A program made the position numbers and the translations under genes. A DNA stretch of 64,000 nucleotides, taken from Chitinophaga rhizosphaerae. GTDB lineage: Bacteria; Bacteroidota; Bacteroidia; Chitinophagales; Chitinophagaceae. Positions 36,630 to 44,766 of the stretch are shown here, piece by piece. The DNA is taken from the NCBI RefSeq assembly GCF_003958645.1, contig NZ_RXLO01000017.1, forward strand, positions 1-64,000. The letters are read 5' to 3'. Numbering within the stretch: position 1 is the first letter of the stretch; the number at the start of each line of letters is the position of its first letter. Under the pieces are notes generated by a model. It was not told where the DNA came from. It did no database searches and saw nothing but the letters and a program-made list of their open reading frames with translations.

Positions 36630-39600
36630 ATGAAGCGAGTTTATACTAGCTGTTATTGTAGGTTAACCTGCGTAGTTTTAAGTCTTGGTTCAATAATAAT
36701 GGGAACCGCTTCCGCCTTTGCCCAGAAACCCAACGGCAGCGTGCCGGCCGTGAAATCCGCGCGCGCCGTTCCGGTAGCTTACCCCGGCGGCACCAAAGTG
36801 AACTATGTCCGCACCTGGAGCCCTAACCAGCCGCTCACCGATCCGGCGCTGGTCATCTCCGCCACGGATGTGAAAAACGTTCCCCAATCCACCGCCTACT
36901 TCGACGGTCTCGGCAGGCCCTTGCAAACCGTCTCCAAAGGCGTATCGCCATCGGTGAAAGACCTCGTGGCGCCGATAGTGTACGATGCCTTCGGCCGCGA
37001 AGCCTTCAAATACCTGCCCTACGCAAGCGGGGTGGGCGACGGGGCATTCAAGCTTAATCCCTTTAACGAACAGAAAACCTTTTATGAGGGTGTCCTCACC
37101 ACCGCCAATAACACTCGGGAAGAAATTTTCTATAGCGAGACCCAATTCGAGGCCTCCCCGCTGAACCGCGTCACTAAAGCAATGGCGCCGGGCAATAACT
37201 GGACAGGCTCCGGACGGGGGACCGGCATGCAATACCTGGTCAACACCGCTGCCGACGAAGTGCGCATATGGAAGGTGGCAATCACCTTGTCTGGCAATAT
37301 TCCGACGTCCACCATTACGTCGTCTGCCGTTTATCCCGCGGGCACACTGTTCAAAAACGTAACGACGGAAGAGAACGGTAAAGAGGTAATTGAATATAGG
37401 GACAAGGAAAACAAGGTGATTTTAAAAAAAGTGCAGATCGACACTACACCAGGTGCCAACCACACCGGCTGGCTATGCACATATTATGCCTACGACGACC
37501 TGGGTAATCTCCGCTTCGTTTTGCCGCCCCGGGCGGTGGAGCGGTTGGCTGGTGCCGGATGGGCGCTGAGTGCCGAGGTACAAAACAACCTTTGCTTCCG
37601 CTATGAATACGACGGCCGCAACCGGATGATTATCAAGAAAGTGCCCGGCGCCGAACCCGTGGAAATGGTGTACGACCAACGCGACCGCTTGGTCCTTTCC
37701 CGCGACGGTAACCTGCGCGCGGTAACCGGCAAGTGGATGGCCACGATTTACGACGAGCTGAACCGGCCCACCTTGACGGGGATCTATTCCAGCACGCTGA
37801 CCCACGACGCGCTGGTTTCCTACATGCGAGGGGCCAGTTCGGCCAGTTCGGTGACCACCAGGATAAAAGCGGTAGACAACCTTGTCGTGTCCCGGTACGA
37901 GACGAATGTCAATGAATATAAAGCCAGAGTAAGCGTAGAATTAACGGATGGCTTCGAGACGCCCACCGGCGTAGCCGCCGAAATCCTGACAGACCCTGCC
38001 ATGGCGGATATTTCTGAAACATTTACCTCCTCCCTCAGCCTGCCCAATCTCAATAATAACTTCTACGCGCTGACCTATACTTATTACGATACACCTGACT
38101 ACCCCGGAGCCAAACCAGCGCAGACAGCCTATTTTACCAAACCACAGGCAGGCACTAACCTGTACGCCGAGCCCGTCGCCATCAGTAACCAGACCAAGGG
38201 CCTGGTAACCGGCACGAAGGTGCGGGTGCTCGATACCGACCGGTTCCTGGTTACTACCACGTACTACGATGCCAAAGGACGCCCGGTACAAGTGCTTAGC
38301 GACAACATTCATTCCGGGACCGATATCTTGACCAGCCTCTATGACTTCTCCGGTAAAACGCTCAGCACCTATCAGTATCACAGCAATCCCAAAGCTGGAG
38401 CGGCAGGGGAATCGAAGCTGCTTACCAACCTCACCTACGACCATGCCGGCCGCGTGACAAAGGTGACCAAACAGCTGAACGACAACACCGCCTATAAACG
38501 GGAAATCGCCACCAATACCTACGATGCCCTCGGCCAGTTGCAGCGCAAGGAATTCCGTAACGCCGCCGGGGCGGTGGTCGAAAGTATGGACTACACCTAT
38601 AACGTCCGCGGCTGGAACAAAGGCATCAACCGCAAATGGCTCACCGGCGCCGAAACACATTACTTCGGGCAGGAGCTGCATTTTGATGAGGGGTTCGAAA
38701 ACAAGGAATACAATGGCAACATCGCCGGAGTGACCTGGAAGGGGACCAAAATCACGTCCGGCACCGTGCCCACTGTCAATGCGTATGCATATACCTACGA
38801 TGCCGCCAGCAGGCTGCTCAAAGGCTACTTTACACAATCGTCCAATGGTACAGGTTACGCCCGTACCGGCACCATTTACGACGCCATTATGGGCGACGGC
38901 GTTGATCCCGCCACGGCCTACGACGCCAACGGGAATATCAAGCAAATGCGTCATTGGGGCAAGAAAGGTACGACGGAAAACGTACTGATCGACAACCTGG
39001 CTTACAGCTACGATACCACCGGCGTTGCCGGAGGTAACAGGCTGTACAAAATAACTGACGCAGCCAACGACCCAACCACCACATTGGGCGACTTTGCCGA
39101 CCAGAATACCGCCGCAACGTTTGATTATGCTTACGACAAGAATGGCAACCTTGTCAAAGATGAAAACAAGAAAATATCGGCGATCCAATATAACCTGCTG
39201 AACCTGCCCAAAACGATCAGCATCACGGGCAAAGGCACGATCTCCTACATCTACGACGCTACCGGCCGCAAGCTGGCCAAGATCGTGTCTGATCAGACGG
39301 TGACGCCGAATAAATCTACCCGGACCGACTATATGGGACCGGTAATTTATGAAAATGATGAGCTGCAGCTGATCTCTCATGAAGAAGGCCGCATCCGCCC
39401 CATTGCCGCGGGCGGGTTCACTTTCGATTACTTCATGAAAGACCACCTGGGCAACGTCCGCATCGTACTGGCCGAGACCAATCCGCCCCAGCAGCTGTAC
39501 CTGGCGAGCATGGAGCCGGAGAAGGCGGCCATGGAAAACGCGACGTTCAGCAATATCGATGCCTCCCGGACGGACAAGCCGGTTGGATACCCTGAAGATC

Positions 39601-41024
39601 CGCAAACCGATAAAAACGCGTTCGTCGCCAAACTGAACGGTAAAGACGCCGCCCGCCGCATCGGGCCGAGCCTGGTGCTGAAGGTAAAGTCCGGGGACAC
39701 GGTGCGCCTGGGCGCAAGAGCTTTCTATAAATCCCAGGGGCCTGACAAAGCGCAGAAAACATCCGCACCCGCCGCCGACATGGCCGCATCGCTGATCCGT
39801 GCGTTCGGTAACCCGGGCGCTGCGGTGGCCGACGGGCACGGTGGATCGGAAGGCTCGAACGGTACGCCCTTCAACAACAACTTCGTGAACGACAGCTGGA
39901 ACCGGATGAAGGAACGGGCCCCCCAATCCCCGAACAACCCCGACCGGCCCAAAGCGTACTTAAACTTTGTACTGTTCGACGAGAACTTTAACTTAGTGGA
40001 AGGCTCCAGCGGCGTGAAACAGGTAGCCGCCCAGCCGGACGAACTGCAGACGCTGGCGCAGGACAACATTATCATGGAGAAATCCGGGTTCCTGTATGTC
40101 TACACCAGCAACGAGACTCAGCAGGACGTGTTCTTTGACAACGTGACGGTGGCATTGGCGGGTACGCCTGTGCTGGAGGAGACGCATTATTATCCGTTTG
40201 GGTTGACGATGGCGGGGTTGAGTGAGAAGGCGGTTTACAACCCGGAGAATCGTTTTAAGTTTAACAAAGGTTCTGAGCTTCAGAATAGAGAATTTTCTGA
40301 TGGTGGAGGGCTGGAGTGGTATTCTACTCAGTTTCGAATGTATGATCCGCAGTTAGGAAGATGGCATGTAATAGACCCTAAGCCAAACAGCGAATTAAGC
40401 CCGTATTCTGCATTTGATAACAACCCCTTGATTAACAATGATCCATTAGGAGATACTACGAATCCTGCAGTAAGAGGAACGCAAAGTGTCTTAACTACAA
40501 CTGCTGTTACATTAACGGTCGCACAAATTGTTCGTGGCGAATATAAGAATGCCGTTTCCCAATTAGATCCTACAGATGGAGCCGGAAGGACAAAAGCGAA
40601 AATGGAAGCGCGTGCAAAGACTCCCGCTGTTATGCTTGAAGTAGCTGAAAAAATGCGACCTTCTTCAAAAGAGGCGAGCAGAACAGGGGGGACCGCGAGT
40701 AAAACAAATGCAGGCGTTAATAAAACTGTAGATAGGCTTGGTACACTAGGGAAAATTGGGGGAGTCGCCGCTGTTGGAATTTCAGTCTATAATGTTTCTA
40801 CAGCTGAAAATAAACCCAAAGCAATTGCACGAGAAGGTGGAGCTTTGCTGGGGGCTGCAGTGGGTGGTGAATTAGGAGCAAAAGTAGGCGCAGGAATTGG
40901 CGTGTGGTTTGGAGGTGCTGGAGCTCTTCCTGGTGCAATTATTGGTGGGATTGTTGGTAGTATTGGTGGTGGTCTAATCGGCGCTTTTACAGGCGAAACA
41001 ATTTATGAAACCGTTGCGGAATAA
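36630..41024 (+). CDS. RHS polymorphic toxin (DUF6443, RHS core, variable tip), full length
   Basis: From the ATG at 36630 the protein is 1464 aa. It starts with a signal peptide ending near ASAFAQ. A DUF6443 domain follows (KVNYVRTWSPNQPLTDPAL, STAYFDGLGRPLQTVSKG), then many YD repeats (YDATGRKLAKI, YDKNGNLVKDE) and the RHS-associated core near residues 1183-1250 (ETHYYPFGLTMAGLSEKA, FRMYDPQLGRWHVIDP). The GC-rich chassis ends here. The tip (about 1252-1464) is AT-rich and ends in a glycine-zipper-like stretch (GAAVGGELGAKVGAGIGVW), suggesting membrane insertion or pore formation (inference). The RHS shell is thought to encapsulate and deliver the tip to competitor cells. An unknown immunity gene follows directly. 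Confidence 0.92.
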   Translation: MKRVYTSCYCRLTCVVLSLGSIIMGTASAFAQKPNGSVPAVKSARAVPVAYPGGTKVNYVRTWSPNQPLTDPALVISATDVKNVPQSTAYFDGLGRPLQTVSKGVSPSVKDLVAPIVYDAFGREAFKYLPYASGVGDGAFKLNPFNEQKTFYEGVLTTANNTREEIFYSETQFEASPLNRVTKAMAPGNNWTGSGRGTGMQYLVNTAADEVRIWKVAITLSGNIPTSTITSSAVYPAGTLFKNVTTEENGKEVIEYRDKENKVILKKVQIDTTPGANHTGWLCTYYAYDDLGNLRFVLPPRAVERLAGAGWALSAEVQNNLCFRYEYDGRNRMIIKKVPGAEPVEMVYDQRDRLVLSRDGNLRAVTGKWMATIYDELNRPTLTGIYSSTLTHDALVSYMRGASSASSVTTRIKAVDNLVVSRYETNVNEYKARVSVELTDGFETPTGVAAEILTDPAMADISETFTSSLSLPNLNNNFYALTYTYYDTPDYPGAKPAQTAYFTKPQAGTNLYAEPVAISNQTKGLVTGTKVRVLDTDRFLVTTTYYDAKGRPVQVLSDNIHSGTDILTSLYDFSGKTLSTYQYHSNPKAGAAGESKLLTNLTYDHAGRVTKVTKQLNDNTAYKREIATNTYDALGQLQRKEFRNAAGAVVESMDYTYNVRGWNKGINRKWLTGAETHYFGQELHFDEGFENKEYNGNIAGVTWKGTKITSGTVPTVNAYAYTYDAASRLLKGYFTQSSNGTGYARTGTIYDAIMGDGVDPATAYDANGNIKQMRHWGKKGTTENVLIDNLAYSYDTTGVAGGNRLYKITDAANDPTTTLGDFADQNTAATFDYAYDKNGNLVKDENKKISAIQYNLLNLPKTISITGKGTISYIYDATGRKLAKIVSDQTVTPNKSTRTDYMGPVIYENDELQLISHEEGRIRPIAAGGFTFDYFMKDHLGNVRIVLAETNPPQQLYLASMEPEKAAMENATFSNIDASRTDKPVGYPEDPQTDKNAFVAKLNGKDAARRIGPSLVLKVKSGDTVRLGARAFYKSQGPDKAQKTSAPAADMAASLIRAFGNPGAAVADGHGGSEGSNGTPFNNNFVNDSWNRMKERAPQSPNNPDRPKAYLNFVLFDENFNLVEGSSGVKQVAAQPDELQTLAQDNIIMEKSGFLYVYTSNETQQDVFFDNVTVALAGTPVLEETHYYPFGLTMAGLSEKAVYNPENRFKFNKGSELQNREFSDGGGLEWYSTQFRMYDPQLGRWHVIDPKPNSELSPYSAFDNNPLINNDPLGDTTNPAVRGTQSVLTTTAVTLTVAQIVRGEYKNAVSQLDPTDGAGRTKAKMEARAKTPAVMLEVAEKMRPSSKEASRTGGTASKTNAGVNKTVDRLGTLGKIGGVAAVGISVYNVSTAENKPKAIAREGGALLGAAVGGELGAKVGAGIGVWFGGAGALPGAIIGGIVGSIGGGLIGAFTGETIYETVAE
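37710..38065 (+). repeat. tract nearly identical to 62554-62909 in the second RHS gene
   Basis: 356 bp beginning AACCTGCGCGCGGTAACCGG differ from the second RHS gene at only about ten positions by eye, mostly in the first half; flanking parts of the two genes differ far more. Equal length and sharp edges indicate recent gene conversion. Confidence 0.8.
39483..40236 (+). repeat. RHS-core segment duplicated at 54681-55436
   Basis: About 750 bp of the RHS gene, from the CCGCCCCAGCAGCTG motif to the end of the PFGLTMAGLS-coding block, recur in the array almost base for base. The array copy has an in-frame stop and a few substitutions. Confidence 0.85.
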
Positions 41025-41035
41025 TATGAATAGAT

Positions 41036-41416
41036 ATGAACTTTTTAAAAAAAATATTCAATCCTGAAAATAGAAATCCTTATTTCATAAAGCTTAGAAA
41101 GAGCCTTGAAAGGAATGGGATTTCCATAAGGATAAGAAATGCTTATTTTCTATTTGGGATTCCTTATTCGGAAATAGGTATTGAAGAAATTAAAACTGCT
41201 ATCCGGGAGAAAAGTCTTTCTGAATTTAAAGGGAAGTACCGTTTCGATGTAAAGGTTGATAATATTGAACTGTATCTTGTTGAAAATACAATTGGTGAAT
41301 TCTGTATCATTCTTTTACTCGATCCCTATGAGTTGTATCGTGAGGAGGAAATTTTGGAAATAATTCCTGTCAACTCCACCAATTTTGAAAAGGAGCTTAT
41401 TTTCTCTTTAACATAA
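41036..41416 (+). CDS. putative immunity protein of the first RHS toxin
   Basis: The protein is 126 aa, cytoplasmic, acidic and without a signal or membrane helix. It begins MNFLKKIFNPENRNPYFIKL and I do not recognise the family. It starts 12 bp after the RHS stop and is followed by a strong hairpin, which is the standard place for an immunity gene. Function is inferred from position only. Confidence 0.6.
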   Translation: MNFLKKIFNPENRNPYFIKLRKSLERNGISIRIRNAYFLFGIPYSEIGIEEIKTAIREKSLSEFKGKYRFDVKVDNIELYLVENTIGEFCIILLLDPYELYREEEILEIIPVNSTNFEKELIFSLT

Positions 41417-41457
41417 GCAGTAGAGCCCGCGCGATCCGCGCGGGCTCTACTGCTTAT
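41413..41457. terminator. perfect inverted repeat ending the first toxin-immunity pair
   Basis: A 21-bp perfect stem (arms ATAAGCAGTAGAGCCCGCGCG and complement, loop ATC) overlaps the stop of the immunity gene and reaches the end of the convergent Xre relic. It has no T-run, but position and symmetry suit a two-way terminator. Confidence 0.65.
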
Positions 41458-41793
41458 TATCTGGAGTATGCTTTTATAGTTTTGTTGTAAGTGATAGCCA
41501 TGTCGATAAAATAATACACCTTCTCTTTCACTTCCGTGGGCAGGGCTTCGATATCTTCCATTCTTTTGAGGAGTTTTTATCCAGCACCATGTTGGCGGTT
41601 CCGCCTATGAGGTAATCGACGGTGACTTCCAGTTCATCGGCGATCTTCTTGGCCATCTCGATGGATGGTTTAATCTCCCCGCGCTCATATCTGCCGCTGA
41701 TGGGCGCGGAAGTTCCCACGTTTTTAGCCAGGTCGTCTTGCGAGAGTTTTAATTGCTTGCGCTGCAGGGCGATGCGTTCACCAAAAGTTATAT
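41457..41793 (-). pseudogene. Xre family regulator, broken (copy 1)
   Basis: On the minus strand a frame reads FGERIALQRKQLKLSQDDLA then GTSAPISGRYERGEIKPSIE, a typical HTH_3 domain, up to TANMVLDK. A one-base frameshift at an A-run (GATAAAAAC) then breaks the frame; in the other frame it continues LLKRMEDIEALPTEVKEKVY to the stop at AYSR. The expected ATG start seems to be ATA (ATA ACT TTT GGT). A second copy at 52000 has the same frameshift. Intact homologues would be small cytoplasmic DNA-binding repressors. Confidence 0.75.
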
Positions 41794-41870
41794 AAAAGTG
41801 CTTTTAAAACCTTGTAAATGCAGGGGTTAACAAATTTAGGTTACTTATTTGTGCTTCCAGAAAGCAGCAA

Positions 41871-42272
41871 ATGAAATCCTGGGAAGAGGTTATGCAAAAG
41901 GTGCAAGAGTACCTGGGGGGCGAAGGTGCGCCAGTTGGAGCATTGCGTGCGCACGGGAAGTTATCGAAACCGGCGATGCGCGGCATGCGGCTGCTGAACG
42001 GACATTACCTGCGGGAAGAAGTTAGCAAGCTGCTGAAAGCTCTCAAAAAGCTGAATCCTGCGATCAGGAGTGTGCAGCAGATCAGGGGTAGCGTGATCAC
42101 GGAATGGCTGCATCATTATAACGTTCGGCAGGTGCAGTATATGGCCGGCCACAAATATGCGAGCAGTACGCAGCGTTACCAGCTCTCCGGACTGGAAGAT
42201 CTGCAGGCGCAGTTAGATCAGCATCACCCTATAGAAATCGGCATCCACACGGATCGCTACGAGTACCTTTGA
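41871..42272 (+). pseudogene. tyrosine recombinase, C-terminal fragment
   Basis: The 133-aa frame contains VQQIRGSVITEWLHHYNVRQ and VQYMAGHKYASSTQRYQLSG, the C-terminal active-site region of Bacteroidota site-specific tyrosine recombinases (histidine in GH, tyrosine in RYQ). The N-terminal core-binding domain and the first arginine box are missing; the first 40 residues come from elsewhere in the protein or from joined sequence. It is a relic of an integrated mobile element next to the tip array. Confidence 0.75.
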
Positions 42273-42329
42273 CAGCGGCAACGCAAAATACCTCCTCCTC
42301 CTCAACGCACCCTATATGTAAGAACTGGA

Positions 42330-42605
42330 AAAGCGGTCTCACTGCGGGCATGGGAAGGGCGCGGGCGTACTCATGTCAATGTCCCCTTTTATCGGCAACG
42401 TACCTTTGTGGCCGCCCTTTCCATGCCCTGCGTTCGGGCAGCTCCCGGTCTTTGCGCGAAGCGCGCAAAGACCGGGAGCTGCCTCATATCTGTCCGCCAC
42501 CTGCCGGCGGCGCAGGGTGACCGGTGGCTCCGTGTTCGCTTCGCTCACACTCCCGCCCCCGGACCCTGCGCGCATGGCGGTGGTCAGGTGGCGGGAGCGG
42601 ATGGG
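42330..42605. other. GC-rich region with nested inverted repeats, no clear gene
   Basis: Several nested arms occur here: GCGGGCATGGGAAGGGC with GCCCTTTCCATGCCCTGC, CCGCCACCTG with CAGGTGGCGG, and the perfect hairpin at 42437-42483. It lies between the recombinase fragment and a small zinc-ribbon gene. It could be a structured RNA or the end of a mobile element. Confidence 0.45.
42437..42483. repeat. 22-bp perfect inverted repeat with 3-nt loop
   Basis: The arms are GGCAGCTCCCGGTCTTTGCG plus CG and their exact complement, around the loop AAG. There is no T-tract, so it is not a typical terminator. Confidence 0.85.
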
Positions 42606-42652
42606 AAGTTACCGGAATCAAGCATTTTCTTAAACCTTTAAAATATCATCGA

Positions 42653-42868
42653 ATGGAACTGTTATGGTTTTTAAATCCTTCATTGGGAGCGGATCACGGG
42701 ACAATTACCTGCGATGTATGCGGGCATGTATTCCATTACTCACCGCGCCTGGCTTGTCATTGCAACTTGTGCGCGATGCGGGAACTGGCGGCGCTGGCGC
42801 GATCAGCGGAAGATGGGGGACTGTGTGCGGAGTACGGCCAGGCATATGCGTTGTTGGAAGACCTATAA
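42653..42868 (+). CDS. small zinc-ribbon-like protein
   Basis: From the ATG at 42653 the protein is 71 aa. It contains TCDVCGHVFHYSPRLACHCN followed by LCAMRE, with cysteines spaced as in a zinc-binding ribbon. The 3' end of the same gene (QAYALLKDL) recurs at 58868-58903 without its 5' part. The partial recurrence upstream of another tip suggests it travels with a repeated module. Function unknown. Confidence 0.5.
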   Translation: MELLWFLNPSLGADHGTITCDVCGHVFHYSPRLACHCNLCAMRELAALARSAEDGGLCAEYGQAYALLEDL

Positions 42869-42988
42869 GCCTGCTCCGGAGCGGAAGGCAATGCAGCGGC
42901 GGGGCGGTAGATCAGGAACGAGCGGGAGAACACGACCTGCCGCGAACGGGGGGGGAGTTCCCTGATCGGCAGCAGTGCAGTCTTGGCG

Positions 42989-43064
42989 CATCCATAGCGG
43001 GCGAAGGCGGCGCAAGGCGCTTCCGGATTAATGTCTCTAATGCCGCCTTCGCCCGCTTTGGATG
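42989..43064 (+). repeat. long inverted repeat upstream of a displaced RHS tip (copy A)
   Basis: Arms of 23 bp (CATCCATAGCGGGCGAAGGC then GGC, and GCCGCCTTCGCCCGCTTTGG then ATG) pair at 22 of 23 positions around a 30-nt loop. A second copy lies at 58959-59034 with compensatory changes in the stem. About 370 bp around each copy is homologous and runs into the RHS-core block. Confidence 0.8.
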
Positions 43065-43187
43065 TGTTTTTAGCCCTTCCTTTTGTTTTTCAATTGAAGA
43101 TAAAAACGCATATCTTTAAAACCGGTTCTTTGAAAAAGTTGCCAGTAGCAAGAATGAGGCAGTAACTATTATCCGTTTGGGTTGACC

Positions 43188-44114
43188 ATGGCGGGGTTGA
43201 GTGAAAGGCAAGCGATTGGAGACGCGAACAACTTCAAGTACAACGGGAAGGAACTACAGACGAAGGAGTTTACAACGGGTTCCGGATTGGAGTGGTATGA
43301 TTATGGGGCCAGAATGTTCGATCAACAGTTTGAGAGGTTGTTTAATCAGGATAAATTTTCGGAAGTGTATATTGCATTATCACCGTATCAATGTGCAGCA
43401 AATAATCCAATCAAAATAATTGATGAAGGGGGTGAATTATTAAAAGACAAAGAAGGCAGGATCATAGCGACTTCAACAGGTAATATAGTATCAAGAGATA
43501 ACTTTACGACAGTTAATGGCGTCGAATATCAGTATAAGTCAACATATGAGGTTGTCACAATTTATACCGATAAGGGAACTCCAATTAATGCTCTAAGGGA
43601 AATTGCTTCAGAGGTGACAAGGGGCGATGGAGCAGGTGGAAGGTTGAAAGTTGAAGGGGCAGACAACCCCATGAGCACTTGTTCGAATTGCCATGGGTAT
43701 GCGTTTGCTGGAGCACAACTTGTAATTGAAGACAATTCAAATGGCAGTAGCATTATCAAAACAATTCTTGCGGATGATGGATATCAGATAGATGGAGAGG
43801 ATGGCGCAACGGTCGACGATATGGAGGCAACTGGGTTTATTGAAACTGACGAAAGTGGACGGAATATCTATCACACTGCTATAAGAAATAATAACGATTT
43901 CTGGTCAGCAGATCATGGAGTTTTCAAGCCGATTGAAAATGTATCCAAGGGGCAAGTGGCGAGCCCCGCTGCGAAAAATTCATTCGTAAGAACTAAAAAT
44001 ATAAAGAATAACGATCCTTTGAAAGGTACCGCAACCGGCATTAAAATAGTTGATCCTAAAGAAATTGCAAAAATACTTAAAGACCTCGGGTTGTCCACAA
44101 CAAAAAGTAACTAG
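43188..44114 (+). CDS. displaced RHS tip with Cys-His type toxin domain
   Basis: From the ATG at 43188 (TTG at 43182 also possible) the frame encodes 308 aa. It begins inside the RHS core (MAGLSERQAIGDANNFKYNG, then GLEWYDYGARMFDQQFERLF) and continues as an unrelated tip. The tip has STCSNCHGYAFAGAQLVIED and FWSADHGVFKPIENVSKGQ, a pattern of a cysteine near HGYA and a later histidine that suggests a papain/NlpC-like fold (inference). The RHS-core motif GRWxxxDP is degraded. There is no signal peptide or chassis, so it is probably silent until recombined into an RHS gene. Confidence 0.65.
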   Translation: MAGLSERQAIGDANNFKYNGKELQTKEFTTGSGLEWYDYGARMFDQQFERLFNQDKFSEVYIALSPYQCAANNPIKIIDEGGELLKDKEGRIIATSTGNIVSRDNFTTVNGVEYQYKSTYEVVTIYTDKGTPINALREIASEVTRGDGAGGRLKVEGADNPMSTCSNCHGYAFAGAQLVIEDNSNGSSIIKTILADDGYQIDGEDGATVDDMEATGFIETDESGRNIYHTAIRNNNDFWSADHGVFKPIENVSKGQVASPAAKNSFVRTKNIKNNDPLKGTATGIKIVDPKEIAKILKDLGLSTTKSN

Positions 44115-44126
44115 ATGGAATTGACT

Positions 44127-44756
44127 ATGAGTATTAAACGTGAACTTGTCTTAGCAAGCATATTACTGTTTTTAATCTTGGGTTACGTAAAACCGGCTGC
44201 GGCGCAAGTTGAACATATATCTGTTCAGAAAGATACATGCTTTCATGATGTAGACAAAATTGATGGCCATAAGTTAGTAATTATAGTGAAGGCTCGGGAT
44301 ACAACCATATCTACTCCTAAGGATTTCTATGACTTGGATGGAATAATTGGTTTATCAGACAGCATTAAATTAAATATAATAGAGCAATTATTGAAATTCA
44401 AAAATGATCAATCAATTTGCTGCCGAAAAGTTGGAAAATACTACTACGAAGGAATCGAGCGTACTTGCATCGGTAAGCCAAAATCACAGATTTATAGTAT
44501 CCAGATCGACGCTCTTTATTTGATAAACAAGATTGTACATCCTTATGGAACAAGTATGTATTCATGTTTTCCTGTCGTTGTTAATAGGGAAACACAAAAA
44601 GAAATAAATGACTGTCCTGAACTAATAGTTGATTATTACAGGATTTACGAGAAATTTTTTGAAGAAGCTAAGAAAACGAATGTAATTAGTAACAATTTTA
44701 ATTTTAATACTATAAAGTATGCATGGTTTGGAGCTGATCCCAATACGATAAAGTAA
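44127..44756 (+). CDS. exported putative immunity protein
   Basis: From the ATG at 44127 the protein is 209 aa with a signal peptide (ELVLASILLFLILGYVKPAAAQ). An ATG at 44115, directly after the tip's stop codon, is in the same frame and equally possible. The mature part has several cysteines (for example KDTCFHDVDKID, QSICCRKVGKYYYE) and no recognised domain. Its export suggests that the toxin upstream acts in the periplasm or membrane (inference from position). Confidence 0.55.
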   Translation: MSIKRELVLASILLFLILGYVKPAAAQVEHISVQKDTCFHDVDKIDGHKLVIIVKARDTTISTPKDFYDLDGIIGLSDSIKLNIIEQLLKFKNDQSICCRKVGKYYYEGIERTCIGKPKSQIYSIQIDALYLINKIVHPYGTSMYSCFPVVVNRETQKEINDCPELIVDYYRIYEKFFEEAKKTNVISNNFNFNTIKYAWFGADPNTIK

Positions 44757-44766
44757 TCTACCCTAA

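Noticed and set aside
37941..39926. Minus-strand frame of 661 codons inside the RHS gene
   Set aside because: Shadow of the RHS coding frame; the same effect appears in the second RHS gene.
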